Assembly (NCBI GenBank): GCA_902788705.1 | Contig: CADALE010000001.1 | Coordinates: forward strand, 177,911 to 241,910 | Origin: an uncultured Coriobacteriaceae bacterium | GTDB taxonomy: Bacteria; Actinomycetota; Coriobacteriia; Coriobacteriales; Atopobiaceae | DNA length: 64,000 nucleotides | Direction of reading: 5' to 3' | Translations under genes and position numbers: made by a program | Part shown: positions 34,100-43,873 of the stretch, in pieces | Layout: every line of letters starts with the position of its first letter | Numbering within the stretch: the first letter of the stretch is position 1 | The notes under the pieces: generated by a model | The model's database searches: none | Told to the model about the DNA's origin: nothing | What the model saw: the letters and a program-made list of their open reading frames with translations, nothing else

Positions 34100-34795
34100 C
34101 TACTCCCCGCGCAGCTGGGCGCGTAGGCGATGCGACTCGACGTCGGCGAGCCGCGTGGGGATGGGTACGCGGCTGTCGCCAGACAGGACGCGAAGCGTGA
34201 GAGCCATCGACGACTCGAGATCGATGTGCCCACCGGCCGAGACAAACACGGGCTTGACCCCGCGGCGCGTGCGCAGCGCACGCCCGCATACCTCGCCGTT
34301 CACCACGATGTCGGTGTAGGCGCCCACATGGTCGTCAGGCATGACAAACCCTTCTCGACCATAGTTAAAGAAGGTCTTGGCCACCCCCAGGCACGGCAGA
34401 TCAATCACGAGGGATGCGTGTGATGCGATGCCCATGTGCCGTGGGTGCAGATAACCGTTCCCGTCGAACATCACCGCATCAGGCGCGGCATCCAGCTGGG
34501 AGAACGCCTCGAGGAAGAGCGGCAGCTCGCGATAAGAGAGGAAACTAGGCCAGTACTCCTCGGTTACGACCCCGTTGGCCGTCCGAACCTCGACAGGCTG
34601 CCCTGTGGCCACGTCTATCACCACCACGCAGCAGGCTCCGTACTCCACGTCGCCCTCGCGCCAGTATGCCGTGTCGACACCCGCGACAAGGCGTACCGCG
34701 TCGACGTCGAGCGGCGGAAACGTGAGCCGCCGTGCCAGCTCCTGCTGCTGACGGCCCTTCTCGTGCAAAGCCTGCGAAACGATCTGCATGGTCAT
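34100..34795 (-). CDS. nfi: Endonuclease V (deoxyinosine 3' endonuclease, 231 aa)
   Basis: DNA-repair nuclease cutting next to deoxyinosine. VAGVDTAYW (catalytic Asp), YWPSFLSYRELP, VMFDGNGYLHPRHMGIASH and the late Lys-containing VAKTFF stretch cover the family's conserved blocks. ATG 34795 has GGGGG five bases upstream. A GTG 18 bases further up and an ATG at 34789 are alternatives. Length is normal. Confidence 0.92.
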   Translation of the reverse strand: MTMQIVSQALHEKGRQQQELARRLTFPPLDVDAVRLVAGVDTAYWREGDVEYGACCVVVIDVATGQPVEVRTANGVVTEEYWPSFLSYRELPLFLEAFSQLDAAPDAVMFDGNGYLHPRHMGIASHASLVIDLPCLGVAKTFFNYGREGFVMPDDHVGAYTDIVVNGEVCGRALRTRRGVKPVFVSAGGHIDLESSMALTLRVLSGDSRVPIPTRLADVESHRLRAQLRGE

Positions 34796-34852
34796 GAATG
34801 CCCCCGCTCGCACATGCAGGCAAATGAACGGTGCATCTCCAGGGCCTCCTTA

Positions 34853-35005
34853 CTACTGCGGAGCTACGACTGCCATTGGCTCGTCGTCGATTGCGAGGTC
34901 GTGGCCATCCGGTCCCCTGGAAGCCTCCCCCATGTATTCCTCGGCATTCTCCCTATTCGTAAAGAGGCCGACGACCTTGCCTTCGTTTCGGAGCGCGTAC
35001 GCCAT
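34853..35005 (-). CDS. Short acidic protein (50 aa), likely real
   Basis: ATG 35005 is preceded by GGGAGGG. The product starts MAYALRNEGKVVGLFTNREN and ends in an acidic tail (AIDDEPMAVVAPQ). The central strand-turn pattern and good ribosome-binding site support translation. No family recognised; frames on the other strand here are not convincing. It sits between the nfi start and the GH1 promoter region. Confidence 0.5.
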   Translation of the reverse strand: MAYALRNEGKVVGLFTNRENAEEYMGEASRGPDGHDLAIDDEPMAVVAPQ

Positions 35006-35123
35006 GGGCCCTCCCGACAAGAGCGCTTGAGCCGCGACGACCGCCTGCCGTAGCCCACATCACCTCCACATTGTACGGCAGGAAGCCTACGTACAATAAG
35101 GGGTGGCTTTAGTAACCTTTTGA

Positions 35124-36614
<1,491 letters not shown>

Positions 36615-36642
36615 GGCTTAGCCTGCGGGTTATTGGACGACT

Positions 36643-36677
36643 GGGCGGCGCCATCCAACTGGCGCCGCCCTTCTTTT
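36643..36677 (+). terminator. Strong Rho-independent terminator of the GH1 gene
   Basis: GGGCGGCGCC and GGCGCCGCCC form a perfect 10-bp stem with an 8-nt loop, followed by TTCTTTT. Confidence 0.92.
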
Positions 36678-36702
36678 GTGGCGCGTCCTTACCGGCACCA
36701 AC

Positions 36703-36972
36703 ATGGAGGCCGAGACCTTCAAGTACTTCCCCAATAGCGACTACCTGTACTTTGACGGCTATCCCAACATGAATGCCGCGCTGCTCAACGGGGTCATCGA
36801 CGCGTACCTGGGCGACGAACCGGCGCTCAAGAGCATCCATGCAGATGCCGAGGCCGACGCCACGCTGGTGCGCGTGGGCGGAAAGCACCAGGTGCCGTGC
36901 CTGTTCATCGGCGGCAAACCGATGTACGAGTCGCTGGACATCATCGACTGGCTGGCCAAGGAGTTCGCCTAA
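36703..36972 (+). CDS. Glutaredoxin / GST-N-like protein without CxxC (about 89 aa)
   Basis: The C-terminal half (VGGKHQVPCLFIGGKPMYES, then IDWLAKEF) is the cis-Pro strand-turn-helix part of glutaredoxins and GST N-domains. The expected N-terminal CxxC or CPxC is missing; the only Cys follows the cis-Pro. No ribosome-binding site is clear for ATG 36703, and a TTG at 36676 abuts the terminator of the GH1 gene. It may be a 5'-rearranged remnant, or be translated at low level. Confidence 0.45.
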   Translation: MEAETFKYFPNSDYLYFDGYPNMNAALLNGVIDAYLGDEPALKSIHADAEADATLVRVGGKHQVPCLFIGGKPMYESLDIIDWLAKEFA

Positions 36973-36998
36973 CACAACGGGGTTCCGACCCCGTGTTG
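36973..36998. terminator. Bidirectional hairpin between convergent genes
   Basis: CACAACGGGGT and ACCCCGTGTTG pair around a TCCG loop with a one- to two-base offset. It lies between the glutaredoxin-like gene and the convergent ATC-hydrolase-family gene. Confidence 0.6.
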
Positions 36999-37008
36999 CA
37001 CCAGGCGG

Positions 37009-37626
37009 CTACACCCGCTCGATGCGGAAGTCGCAGCGGTCGGCTCCCTTGGCCAGCGTGCCCGTACGCGTGAAGCGAATGCCGTCGAGGTGGCCGTAGC
37101 ACACCTCGTCGTTGCAGCAGAACAGCTGGCAGAGCTCGGGCGCACCCATCTGGGCAAAGCCCCGGTGGTACGGGCAGGCCAGCACGTCGTAGGCGATGCG
37201 GCTGGGCGTGAACTCGAGCAGCTCGTTCTTGAAGCCCTGCTTCTCGCCGAACGCTAGGCGAACCACCTTGCCAAAGACGCGCATGAAGAGGCCGCGCCCG
37301 CCCGGCAGCGCCGCGATGCGCTTGAAGGCCACAGCCGCGTTGGCGGAGTACTCGGCCATGTAGTCGTCCACCATCCGGAAGGCCTCGTCCTTGCCAAAGG
37401 CGTCGATCAGCTCGAAGTAGATGGCGCAGGAAGGCAGCACGAACATCTCGACGTGCAGCTTCTCGCCCTCGGGCAGCCACTTGGACTTGGCCAGCATGCC
37501 GTCAAGCCTGCGCTCGGCGCGCACCCAGAGGGCCGCGGCCCCATCCGTGCCAAGCCGGTCTACCAGCTGGGCGATCAGCGTGTCGTACTTCCTGCCCTTC
37601 AGCAGCTCCCTCGAAGGCTTGGCCAT
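37009..37626 (-). CDS. L-2-amino-thiazoline-4-carboxylate hydrolase family protein, second paralogue (205 aa)
   Basis: Shares with 32071-32724 the order ACPYHRGFAQMG, CCNDEVCYG, FTRTGTLAKG and CDFRIE. This one has three extra Cys in the same region (ELCQLFCCNDEVC), a metal- or thiol-rich pattern. The N-terminal half is helical and charged. GGGAGG precedes ATG 37626. It is monocistronic, with no methyltransferase next to it. Confidence 0.7.
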   Translation of the reverse strand: MAKPSRELLKGRKYDTLIAQLVDRLGTDGAAALWVRAERRLDGMLAKSKWLPEGEKLHVEMFVLPSCAIYFELIDAFGKDEAFRMVDDYMAEYSANAAVAFKRIAALPGGRGLFMRVFGKVVRLAFGEKQGFKNELLEFTPSRIAYDVLACPYHRGFAQMGAPELCQLFCCNDEVCYGHLDGIRFTRTGTLAKGADRCDFRIERV

Positions 37627-37689
37627 TGCGTTCCTCCCGGCCTGTGGTCGTTCCAGCGTCGGTGTCCCTTGATGCCTCGCATCATACAC

Positions 37690-37772
37690 CAGCGTGTCGG
37701 TCGGCTGAGGGCGTGTCGTGGGGAGTGGCAGGCGGTCGGCTGGGGGCGTGGTGGTGCGGGGGAGTGGCGGCC
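37690..37772. repeat. Imperfect direct repeat, about 42 bp, in the spacer before the GNAT gene
   Basis: GGTCGGCTG(A/G)GGGCGTG is followed in both copies by a G-rich stretch ending in GGGGAGTGGC. The copies start near 37699 and 37734. The spacer 37627-37857 holds nothing else recognisable. Confidence 0.45.
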
Positions 37773-37857
37773 GTCCAACCCGTTGGGTAAGATGAGGCAA
37801 GTCGTGGCTGAGCGCCACCAGGCAACCATCACGAGGACGACACGCGGGGAGATGCGC

Positions 37858-38463
37858 ATGACAGAACCGGGGATGCGCGCGGTGGAGAACCGAATCTTTG
37901 GCCAACTGCCCCAGCTTGAGGGGCAGCGCGTGCTGCTTCGCGAGATGGTTCCCGCCGACGCGCCTGCGCTTGGTGCGCTGGCCTCCGACGACGAGATCTA
38001 TCGTCTTGAGCCCACCTTCCTGTATGAGCGAAAGTACGCGGACCCCGCCGAGGTCATCGCGCGCCTGCGTGCGGAGTGCCTTGACACGAGGGAGTCGCTG
38101 CTGTGGGCCGTCTGCCTGCGGTCGCAGCCCGACCAGCTGGTGGGCATCGGTGAGGCGTACGGGCTTGAGCCACAGAAGCCCAAGATGTCCATCGGGTACC
38201 GGCTGCGCAGGCCATGGTGGGGCCAGGGCATTGCCACCGAGGTCGCGGGCCTGCTGAAGGACTACCTGCGCGACGAGTGCGGCGTGCGCACCATCACAGC
38301 GCACGTCCTGCCGGACAACCTTGGCTCGGTGCGGGTGCTGGAGAAGAACGGCTTCCGGCGGCTCTTTTCCAACATCCCCGAGGACTGGGGCTGGGACGAG
38401 CTCATCCCCGTTGACAAGTGGGTGTACAAGCGCCGCTGGGACGAAGGCTTCCCGGAGGACTAG
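37858..38463 (+). CDS. GNAT family N-acetyltransferase (201 aa)
   Basis: RimJ/RimL-like acetyltransferase: LLREMVPADAPALGALASDD, then SIGYRLRRPWWGQGIATEV (acetyl-CoA pyrophosphate loop, Q/RxxGxG/A) and HVLPDNLGSVRVLEKNGF. GGGGAG lies six bases before ATG 37858, better than the ATG at 37852. The substrate is probably a small amine, drug or protein N-terminus. It converges with another GNAT gene. Confidence 0.88.
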   Translation: MTEPGMRAVENRIFGQLPQLEGQRVLLREMVPADAPALGALASDDEIYRLEPTFLYERKYADPAEVIARLRAECLDTRESLLWAVCLRSQPDQLVGIGEAYGLEPQKPKMSIGYRLRRPWWGQGIATEVAGLLKDYLRDECGVRTITAHVLPDNLGSVRVLEKNGFRRLFSNIPEDWGWDELIPVDKWVYKRRWDEGFPED

Positions 38464-38480
38464 GGGAGCGCCACGAGGGG

Positions 38481-39047
38481 CTACCTGCCATCGGGGGCTA
38501 CCCCCCCATGGCAGGCCTCCCACTCTTCCCGCGTGATGCAGGTGATGTGCTCGGTCCTGAGCAGCCCGGCGATCTGGCAGGGCACGTTCTCGGCGGTGTG
38601 GTGGTAGCGGAAGCCGCACTTCTCCTGCACGCGCCGGGACCGCTCGTTGCCGTCAAAGTAGCCGCACCACAGCCTTGCAAGGCCAAGGTCCTCGAAGCCG
38701 TGGCGCATGACCTCGCGGGTGGCCTCGGGTATGAGGCCGCGTCCCCAGAAGGGCACGCCAATCCAGTAGCCGATCTCGCCCTCGTCGTCGGGGATGCCCA
38801 CGTTGCTCGAGATGCCCAGCATAAGGCCGATGCTGCCGACGGCGTGGCCAACCTCCCTCGGCACGACCGCATAGGTCTCAAGCGCCGAGAGGATCTCCCG
38901 GATGACCTCCCTGCTGTTCTCCACGCTCGTGTGGGGCGGCCAGCCGGCAATGGGCCCGACGGCCGGGTCGCTCGCGTACCGGAACAGGTCCTCGGCGTCG
39001 CCTTCCTCCCACAGACGGAGTATCAGGCGCTCGGTCTCCAGCGTCAT
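38481..39047 (-). CDS. GNAT family N-acetyltransferase (188 aa)
   Basis: Also RimJ/RimL-like: TERLILRLWEEGDAEDLFRY, EIGYWIGVPFWGRGLIPEA (CoA loop) and NERSRRVQEKCGFRYHH. GGGG precedes ATG 39047. The hairpin at 38484-38515 lies inside the last codons of this gene and encodes part of EACHGGVAPDGR. Substrate unknown. Confidence 0.88.
   Translation of the reverse strand: MTLETERLILRLWEEGDAEDLFRYASDPAVGPIAGWPPHTSVENSREVIREILSALETYAVVPREVGHAVGSIGLMLGISSNVGIPDDEGEIGYWIGVPFWGRGLIPEATREVMRHGFEDLGLARLWCGYFDGNERSRRVQEKCGFRYHHTAENVPCQIAGLLRTEHITCITREEWEACHGGVAPDGR
38484..38515. repeat. Family E hairpin at the convergent 3' ends of two GNAT genes
   Basis: CCTGCCAT and ATGGCAGG are perfectly complementary, and the enclosed GGGGG/CCCCC run also pairs around GCTA. 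A degenerate copy of the right half occurs at 18911-18933. It probably works as a bidirectional terminator. Confidence 0.6.
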
Positions 39048-39192
39048 GGCGGCCCCTCTCGTTGACGGTGCTTGCCTTGGCATTGTACGGCATGGGCGTG
39101 CTTGAGCTGCGCACGTCCGAGGCTGGAAGGAGCACAGAGCAGAAGCAGATGCTGTATAATTCATCGAAGAACACGTAGACGAAAGGACAGCC

Positions 39193-39459
39193 ATGCCCAC
39201 TATCATGCCCGTAACCGATCTGCGAAACTATGGAGAGGTGCTTCGGGAGGTTGCACCTGGGTCGCCCGTCTTCCTGACGAGGAACGGGCGCGGGTGCTAC
39301 GCGGTGGTTGACATCGAGGACTGGGAGATGCGCGAGGCGGCTCGCGAGCTGGTGAGCGAGCTTGACCGGGGCCGTGCATCCGCTGCGGGAGGCACGAGGA
39401 CGCTCGAAGAGGCGCGTGCCCACCTTGCTCAGCTTATGAGCGACGGCGATGGCGAGTAG
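39193..39459 (+). CDS. Phd/YefM-type antitoxin (88 aa)
   Basis: The N-terminus MPTIMPVTDLRNYGEVLREV followed by PVFLTRNGRGCYAVVDIEDW is the Phd/YefM DNA-binding fold; the acidic C-terminus (TLEEARAHLAQLMSDGDGE) would wrap the toxin. GAAAGGA precedes the ATG. It overlaps the toxin gene by 11 bp. A TATAAT-like -10 (TATAAT at 39152-39157) stands about 35 bp upstream. Confidence 0.85.
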   Translation: MPTIMPVTDLRNYGEVLREVAPGSPVFLTRNGRGCYAVVDIEDWEMREAARELVSELDRGRASAAGGTRTLEEARAHLAQLMSDGDGE

Positions 39460-39763
39460 GGTCGAGCTGACGCCCCAGGCGTGGGATGACCTCGATGCAG
39501 TGTTCGCGACCGTGCTTGAGGTTTCGGGCAGCACCAATGCTGCCGGGGCGACCTATGAGGGAATTCTCTCTGCGGTGGAGCGCGCTATGCCCATGCCGGC
39601 TGCGTGCCCCTCAGTTGCGGGAAGGACGGGCGTGCCCTGCGACTACCGGTGGGTTCAGCATGCGGGCTGGCTTGCCTTCTTCCATGAGCAGGGTGACGTC
39701 GTGCTGGTGGACCGCGTGCTTTGGGGCCGCTCGGACTGGCTGAAGGCGCTCGGGCTGTCGTAG
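39449..39763 (+). CDS. ParE/RelE-type toxin (104 aa)
   Basis: ParE-like fold: VELTPQAWDDLDAVFATV at the start and YRWVQHAGWLAFFHEQGD, VVLVDRVLWGRSDWL at the end. The final motif, with Arg and Trp, is that of the RelE/ParE superfamily. mRNA interferase or gyrase inhibition cannot be decided from sequence. Overlap with the antitoxin gene indicates a coupled type II module. Confidence 0.82.
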   Translation: MASRVELTPQAWDDLDAVFATVLEVSGSTNAAGATYEGILSAVERAMPMPAACPSVAGRTGVPCDYRWVQHAGWLAFFHEQGDVVLVDRVLWGRSDWLKALGLS

Positions 39764-39831
39764 GCGTGGCCTTGTGGTTCGGAGCGTCGTAGGTGCTTCA
39801 ATGGGCTAGGCGGGGACGAAAGGAGCACCGC

Positions 39832-40134
39832 ATGGCATCGAGCGCCGAATACCTTGCGTACGTGCTTGACCTCCTGGCGGGCGTGCCGGACGTCACCACG
39901 CGCAAGATGATGGGGGAGTACCTCCTGTACGCGTCAGGCAAGCTGTTCGGCGGCGTGTACGACGACCGGTTCCTGGTGAAGGCTACGCCCGCGTCGCAGG
40001 CCGCGCTGTCGACCGAGGAGGTTCCGTACGACGGGGCGTCCACGATGATGCTGGTGGACGTGGAGGACCGCGACGCGGTGGCCGACCTCGTCGCCTCGAT
40101 GCTGCCCGAGCTGCCGGAGCCGAGGCGCCGGTAG
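39832..40134 (+). CDS. TfoX N-terminal domain protein (100 aa)
   Basis: VTTRKMMGEYLLYASGKLFGGVYDDRFLVKATP is split into the usual TfoX-N signature, 'RKMFGxYxLYxxGKxFG' followed by 'DxxLYLKxT'. The C-terminal TfoX domain is absent, as is common outside Vibrio and Haemophilus. AAAGGAG precedes ATG 39832. Role unknown; a competence link is not supported here. Confidence 0.8.
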   Translation: MASSAEYLAYVLDLLAGVPDVTTRKMMGEYLLYASGKLFGGVYDDRFLVKATPASQAALSTEEVPYDGASTMMLVDVEDRDAVADLVASMLPELPEPRRR

Positions 40135-40168
40135 CGGTGTGGGCTTGCGACGACGGTCGTCAGTTGGC

Positions 40169-40894
40169 TCACTTGAGCCGGCAGAAGTGCTCACCCCAGG
40201 CGGTTGAGAGCATGTCGTCTACGGCGTGCTCGACCTCGTGCCTATGGCGCGGCTGGACGATGAGCATGTAGTAGCGCTGGGAGGTGGTCCTGAACTTCAG
40301 AGCGAGGCCGGTCGCGCCAGGGAAGCTCCCGCTTGTCAGGAGGTCGCCAAGCTGGTCGGTGTAGAAGGGGTCCTTGCGCCTGGCCTTGTGCTGGTAGTAG
40401 ACCACCGTGGAGCCCTGGGCGTAGTAGGCAGCCAGCTCGCTGGGCAGGACGTACTTGTTCTCCTTCGGCCTTCCCAGGGCGGAGGGCACAACCAGCCCGT
40501 TGTCGGGATCGACGCACACGACGTCGCTGCCGTCCAGCGCGGCGAGGGACCGTGCGAACCACTGGCTGCGAAGCGCGGTCCTCTCGGCCTTCTTCCTGCC
40601 TGTGAAGTCGAGGCAGTCGGAGAAGAAGGTGGCCTTCAGGATGTGGTCGGCCTCCATGTGGCATACCTTGCGTTCGCCAGCTTCGTAGATGGCCCTGAGC
40701 CCGCGCCAGAGCTCCGCGTCGCATGAGCGGTACTCGTCCTGGTAGAGGTAGTTCACGTGGCGTCCGTCGCTGTTGTGCGTCTCGTCCGGGGTGAGGTACC
40801 AGTTGAGCCCGATCGAGAGGCCTGCGGAGCGTAGGGCCCGGAGCAGCCCGAGCTTGCTGAAGTCGCCTATGTCGCCGGTGTAGCGGTTTTGCAT
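40169..40894 (-). CDS. Conserved protein of unknown function, MQNRYTGDIGDF family (241 aa)
   Basis: Begins MQNRYTGDIGDFSKLGLLRA, a start I associate with a widely scattered family of uncharacterised proteins often found in variable islands. DVVCVDPDNGLVVP in the middle is another conserved block and could hold catalytic Asp residues. YVLPSELAAYYAQGSTVVYY and a C-terminal FRTTSQRYYMLIVQPRH strand follow. No membrane segments. It borders the restriction-modification island, so a defence or modification role is possible but unproven. Confidence 0.6.
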   Translation of the reverse strand: MQNRYTGDIGDFSKLGLLRALRSAGLSIGLNWYLTPDETHNSDGRHVNYLYQDEYRSCDAELWRGLRAIYEAGERKVCHMEADHILKATFFSDCLDFTGRKKAERTALRSQWFARSLAALDGSDVVCVDPDNGLVVPSALGRPKENKYVLPSELAAYYAQGSTVVYYQHKARRKDPFYTDQLGDLLTSGSFPGATGLALKFRTTSQRYYMLIVQPRHRHEVEHAVDDMLSTAWGEHFCRLK

Positions 40895-40904
40895 GGTGTG
40901 TGCC

Positions 40905-41028
40905 TCAGGTTGTCTTCCTAGATACGACCATTGATAATCTTGAGTTTACGCACAAGGAGTTCGAGGGAAACAAAGAAGGCAGCCTGATTGATGACATCAC
41001 AAATGGGAAGATCCGATCACTAGATTGA
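40905..41028 (+). pseudogene. Gene remnant (3' end of an unidentified ORF)
   Basis: An open frame without a start reads PQVVFLDTTIDNLEFTHKEF and then GNKEGSLIDDITNGK to TGA at 41026. Composition is protein-like and AT-richer than its neighbours. The rest of 41029-41229 shows no recognisable feature. Probably debris at the island edge. Confidence 0.25.
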
Positions 41029-41229
41029 GTTAGTCAGCTGTTCCGGCTCGCGCGGATAAGGTGGGTGCCAGCAATGACGACTCAGATTGATAAAGAAGAA
41101 GCCGAAGGGTCGAGCCGGCACAGTGGCCGGCGCCTAACGGCTCCTTGGCTTGTTCGCCACCTCTAGGTCCTCAAGGGCCACGTGTGACGGCCGACTCTGA
41201 TTCTAGCGTTCGTCAGGTGCTAAGAATAG

Positions 41230-41538
41230 AGGGGACGGACTCTAGGGATCTATTTCGATTCTCGCGTCCCTTCCCTCGAGTACGCAGATGTAGCCACCGC
41301 CTGGAAGCTCCCCGACCTGGACACCGTCTACCACTGCGAGGGGCTCGGTCCCATGACCTTGGGCCAGATGCTCGACGGCGTGGACCCGGACCTGATTCCC
41401 TCCGACCAGACCATGTACGAGGACCTGCTGTGGGCCTTCGGCGCCTGGGACACGCTGGAGGAGATGAACGCGGCGATGGCCACGCGCGTGTACGTGGCGG
41501 CCCCTGACGGCACCGTGGGCTTCCGCCTGGTGAAGTAG
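41230..41538 (+). pseudogene. Gene remnant, C-terminal part of an unidentified protein
   Basis: From 41230 the frame is open to TAG at 41536 and reads GIYFDSRVPSLEYADVATAW, then CEGLGPMTLGQMLDGVDPDL and YEDLLWAFGAWDTLEEMNAA. No ribosome-binding site or start lies before ATG 41353. Upstream frames are closed by stops. The sequence looks like a genuine protein tail that has lost its 5' part. Family not recognised. Confidence 0.35.
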
Positions 41539-41901
41539 CCACAAGCACGAGCACAACGGCATACGAGCTCTCCGGGGACAGCCCGGCGGCAGACAAATTC
41601 AACGACGTGACGGTCGCGGTCTCGGTAGCGATCAGCAACGATTCGGTCGCAGGTTCGTCGTTTGGCAGACGGTCGCGGTCTCGGCGAGCGCGTTCTTCTC
41701 ATTCATCACGGTCTTCTCTCCATCCGCACGCTCTTCTCTCTTTCCACTTACGGTCTACTCGTAAACGGTGTCGTTCACCTGCGATTCGTTCCGTTGCCTT
41801 CCGCTCCCTTCTTAGCTGCCAGCTAATCCTTCGCAACTTATCCTCTGGTAGAATGCGTACTTGATTTGTATTGCATTGCGCATGCGCGGAAAGGCGACGC
41901 T
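41539..41901. other. Non-coding spacer before the restriction-modification operon
   Basis: No gene seen. It carries a 17-bp direct repeat (GACGGTCGCGGTCTCGG at 41609-41625 and 41668-41684), a pyrimidine-rich stretch (41690-41760), a possible -10 TAGAAT at 41849 and a perfect 10-bp palindrome GCGCATGCGC at 41878-41887, 14 bp before the RHH start, which is a candidate operator for it. Confidence 0.45.
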
Positions 41902-42105
41902 ATGAAGTACACCGAACTTATCGAGAGTGGGGCGAAGCAGACCGAGATTCAGGCGTATCTTGCCGAGGGCGAGACGGTCCCTGTCACCATCCGCATCCCT
42001 AAGAACCTACGTGATTCCGCCAAGGAAGCAGCGGCCCTTCGTGGAACCAGCTACAGTGCATTCGTGCGCATGTGCATGATTCAGGAACTCAGCAGGAAGG
42101 CTTAA
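41902..42105 (+). CDS. Ribbon-helix-helix-like small DNA-binding protein (67 aa)
   Basis: The C-terminal segment VPVTIRIPKNLRDSAKEAAA followed by LRGTSYSAFVRMCM is a ribbon-helix-helix pattern: a beta strand with alternating charge, then two helices. GAAAGG lies before ATG 41902. It ends 5 bp before hsdM, so it is the first gene of the operon and may control it, perhaps through the GCGCATGCGC palindrome. An antitoxin-like role is also possible. Confidence 0.7.
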   Translation: MKYTELIESGAKQTEIQAYLAEGETVPVTIRIPKNLRDSAKEAAALRGTSYSAFVRMCMIQELSRKA

Positions 42106-42110
42106 CGGCT

Positions 42111-43871
42111 ATGAACCATTCGGAAATCTCAAGCTTCATCTGGGGCACGGCGGACCTCCTGCGCTCCAGCTTCAAGCAGCACGAGTACGGCGACATCATC
42201 CTGCCGTTCACGGTCATGCGAAGGCTCGACGTAGTCCTCGAACCGACAAAGAAGGCTGTTCTAGAAGTGGCTGCTAAATCCCTTCCTGGGGCGCTTAGGG
42301 ATACGATGCTCAAGCAGGCAGCCGGCGTCGACTTCTACAACACGAGCGAGTTCACGATGCGCGGCCTGCTCTCCGACGCCGACGGCATACGCGAGAACCT
42401 GACTAAGTACGTCACATCCTTCTCGCCCGAGATCGCGGACATCTTCGACAAGTTCAAGATCTTCGACGTGATCAAGGACCTCGATGACAACGACCTGCTG
42501 TTCCTCGTGGTCGAGCGCTTCTGCAATCCACGCATTGACCTCAGCCCCGCTTCCATCAGCAACGCCGATATGGGCGACATCTACGAGGAGCTTATCCGTC
42601 GCTTCTCCGAGGTTTCCAACGAGACGGCCGGCGAGCACTTCTCCCCGCGTGACGGCCTGCGCCTGGCGGCGGAGCTGCTTGTCGTCGGCGAGATGGACGA
42701 CCTGACACAACCGAACCGCATCGTGAAGGTGTGCGACCCGTGCGCAGGAACCGGCGGCGCGCTCACGGTGTTCGCCGACCGCGTGGCCGAGATTAACCCG
42801 CAGGCCACCGTCGTCACCTACGCGCAGGAGATAAACGGGCAGTCCTACGCCATCTGCAAGTCCGACACCATCCTCAAAGGCGGGAACATCGCCAACGTGC
42901 ACCTCGGCGACACGCTGGCTGACGACCAGATGCCAGGCGAGACCTTTGGTTACCAGATTTCGAACCCGCCCTATGGAGTCGACTGGAAAAAGTCTCAGGC
43001 AGCAGTGAGAAAAGAACACGAGCAGCTCGGCTTCGCTGGCCGCTTCGGTGCGGGGCTGCCGCGCATATCCGATGGGCAGCTCCTCTTCGTGCAGCACATG
43101 GTTGCCAAGATGCGTGCGCCCGAGGACGGCGGCGGACGCATCGCCGTGTTCCTCAACGGCAGCCCGCTCTTTACGGGCGCGGCCGGCTCCGGCGAGAGCG
43201 AGATTAGGCGCTACCTCTTGCAGCACGATCTCGTGGACGCCATCGTGGCCATGCCCAACGACTTCTTCTTCAATACGGGCATCGCCACCTACATCTGGGT
43301 GCTCGATAACACGAAAGAAGAGCGCCGCCGTGGCAAGGTGCAGCTCATCAACGCCAACGGCATCTATAGCAAGATGCGCAGGTCGCTCGGCTCCAAGCGA
43401 AACGAGTTCAGCGACGCCCAGATCGCGCAGATCGTCGCACTTTACGAGGCATTCGAGGACGCCGACCCGAAACTATCCAAGGTGTTCTCGAACGACGAGT
43501 TCGGCTACATCACCGTCGACGTGCGTCAGCCACAGCTTGACGATGACGGAAAACCAGTAAAGACCGGACGTGGGAAGCTGGTACCTAACAAGGACCTCAA
43601 CGACACCGAGAACATCCCGCTCACGGAGAGCGTCGACGAGTACATGGCCCGGGAGGTGCTGCCCTACGCGCCCTACGCCTGGATAGAGCCGCGCAAGCAA
43701 AAGAAGGGCCAGCTGCTGGAGCTGCGCGACGGTGGCACGGTGGGCTACGAGATCCCCTTCACGCGGCACTTCTACGAGTACACGCCGTTGCGTCCCAGCG
43801 CCGAGATTCTGGCCGAGATCCGCGAACTCGAAGCGAGCATCACCGAGAAGCTGCAGAAGGCGGGGCTTTAG
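42111..43871 (+). CDS. hsdM: Type I restriction-modification methyltransferase subunit HsdM (586 aa)
   Basis: N6-adenine methyltransferase. SAM motif DPCAGTGGA at residues 209-217 and catalytic NPPYG at 285-289 are intact. The N-terminal HsdM_N domain (IWGTADLLRSSFKQHEY, ILPFTVMRRL) is present. Length is normal. It is followed by hsdS after 2 bp. Codon use is GC-rich like the chromosome, unlike hsdS and the AbiJ-like gene. Confidence 0.95.
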   Translation: MNHSEISSFIWGTADLLRSSFKQHEYGDIILPFTVMRRLDVVLEPTKKAVLEVAAKSLPGALRDTMLKQAAGVDFYNTSEFTMRGLLSDADGIRENLTKYVTSFSPEIADIFDKFKIFDVIKDLDDNDLLFLVVERFCNPRIDLSPASISNADMGDIYEELIRRFSEVSNETAGEHFSPRDGLRLAAELLVVGEMDDLTQPNRIVKVCDPCAGTGGALTVFADRVAEINPQATVVTYAQEINGQSYAICKSDTILKGGNIANVHLGDTLADDQMPGETFGYQISNPPYGVDWKKSQAAVRKEHEQLGFAGRFGAGLPRISDGQLLFVQHMVAKMRAPEDGGGRIAVFLNGSPLFTGAAGSGESEIRRYLLQHDLVDAIVAMPNDFFFNTGIATYIWVLDNTKEERRRGKVQLINANGIYSKMRRSLGSKRNEFSDAQIAQIVALYEAFEDADPKLSKVFSNDEFGYITVDVRQPQLDDDGKPVKTGRGKLVPNKDLNDTENIPLTESVDEYMAREVLPYAPYAWIEPRKQKKGQLLELRDGGTVGYEIPFTRHFYEYTPLRPSAEILAEIRELEASITEKLQKAGL

Positions 43872-43873
43872 AG

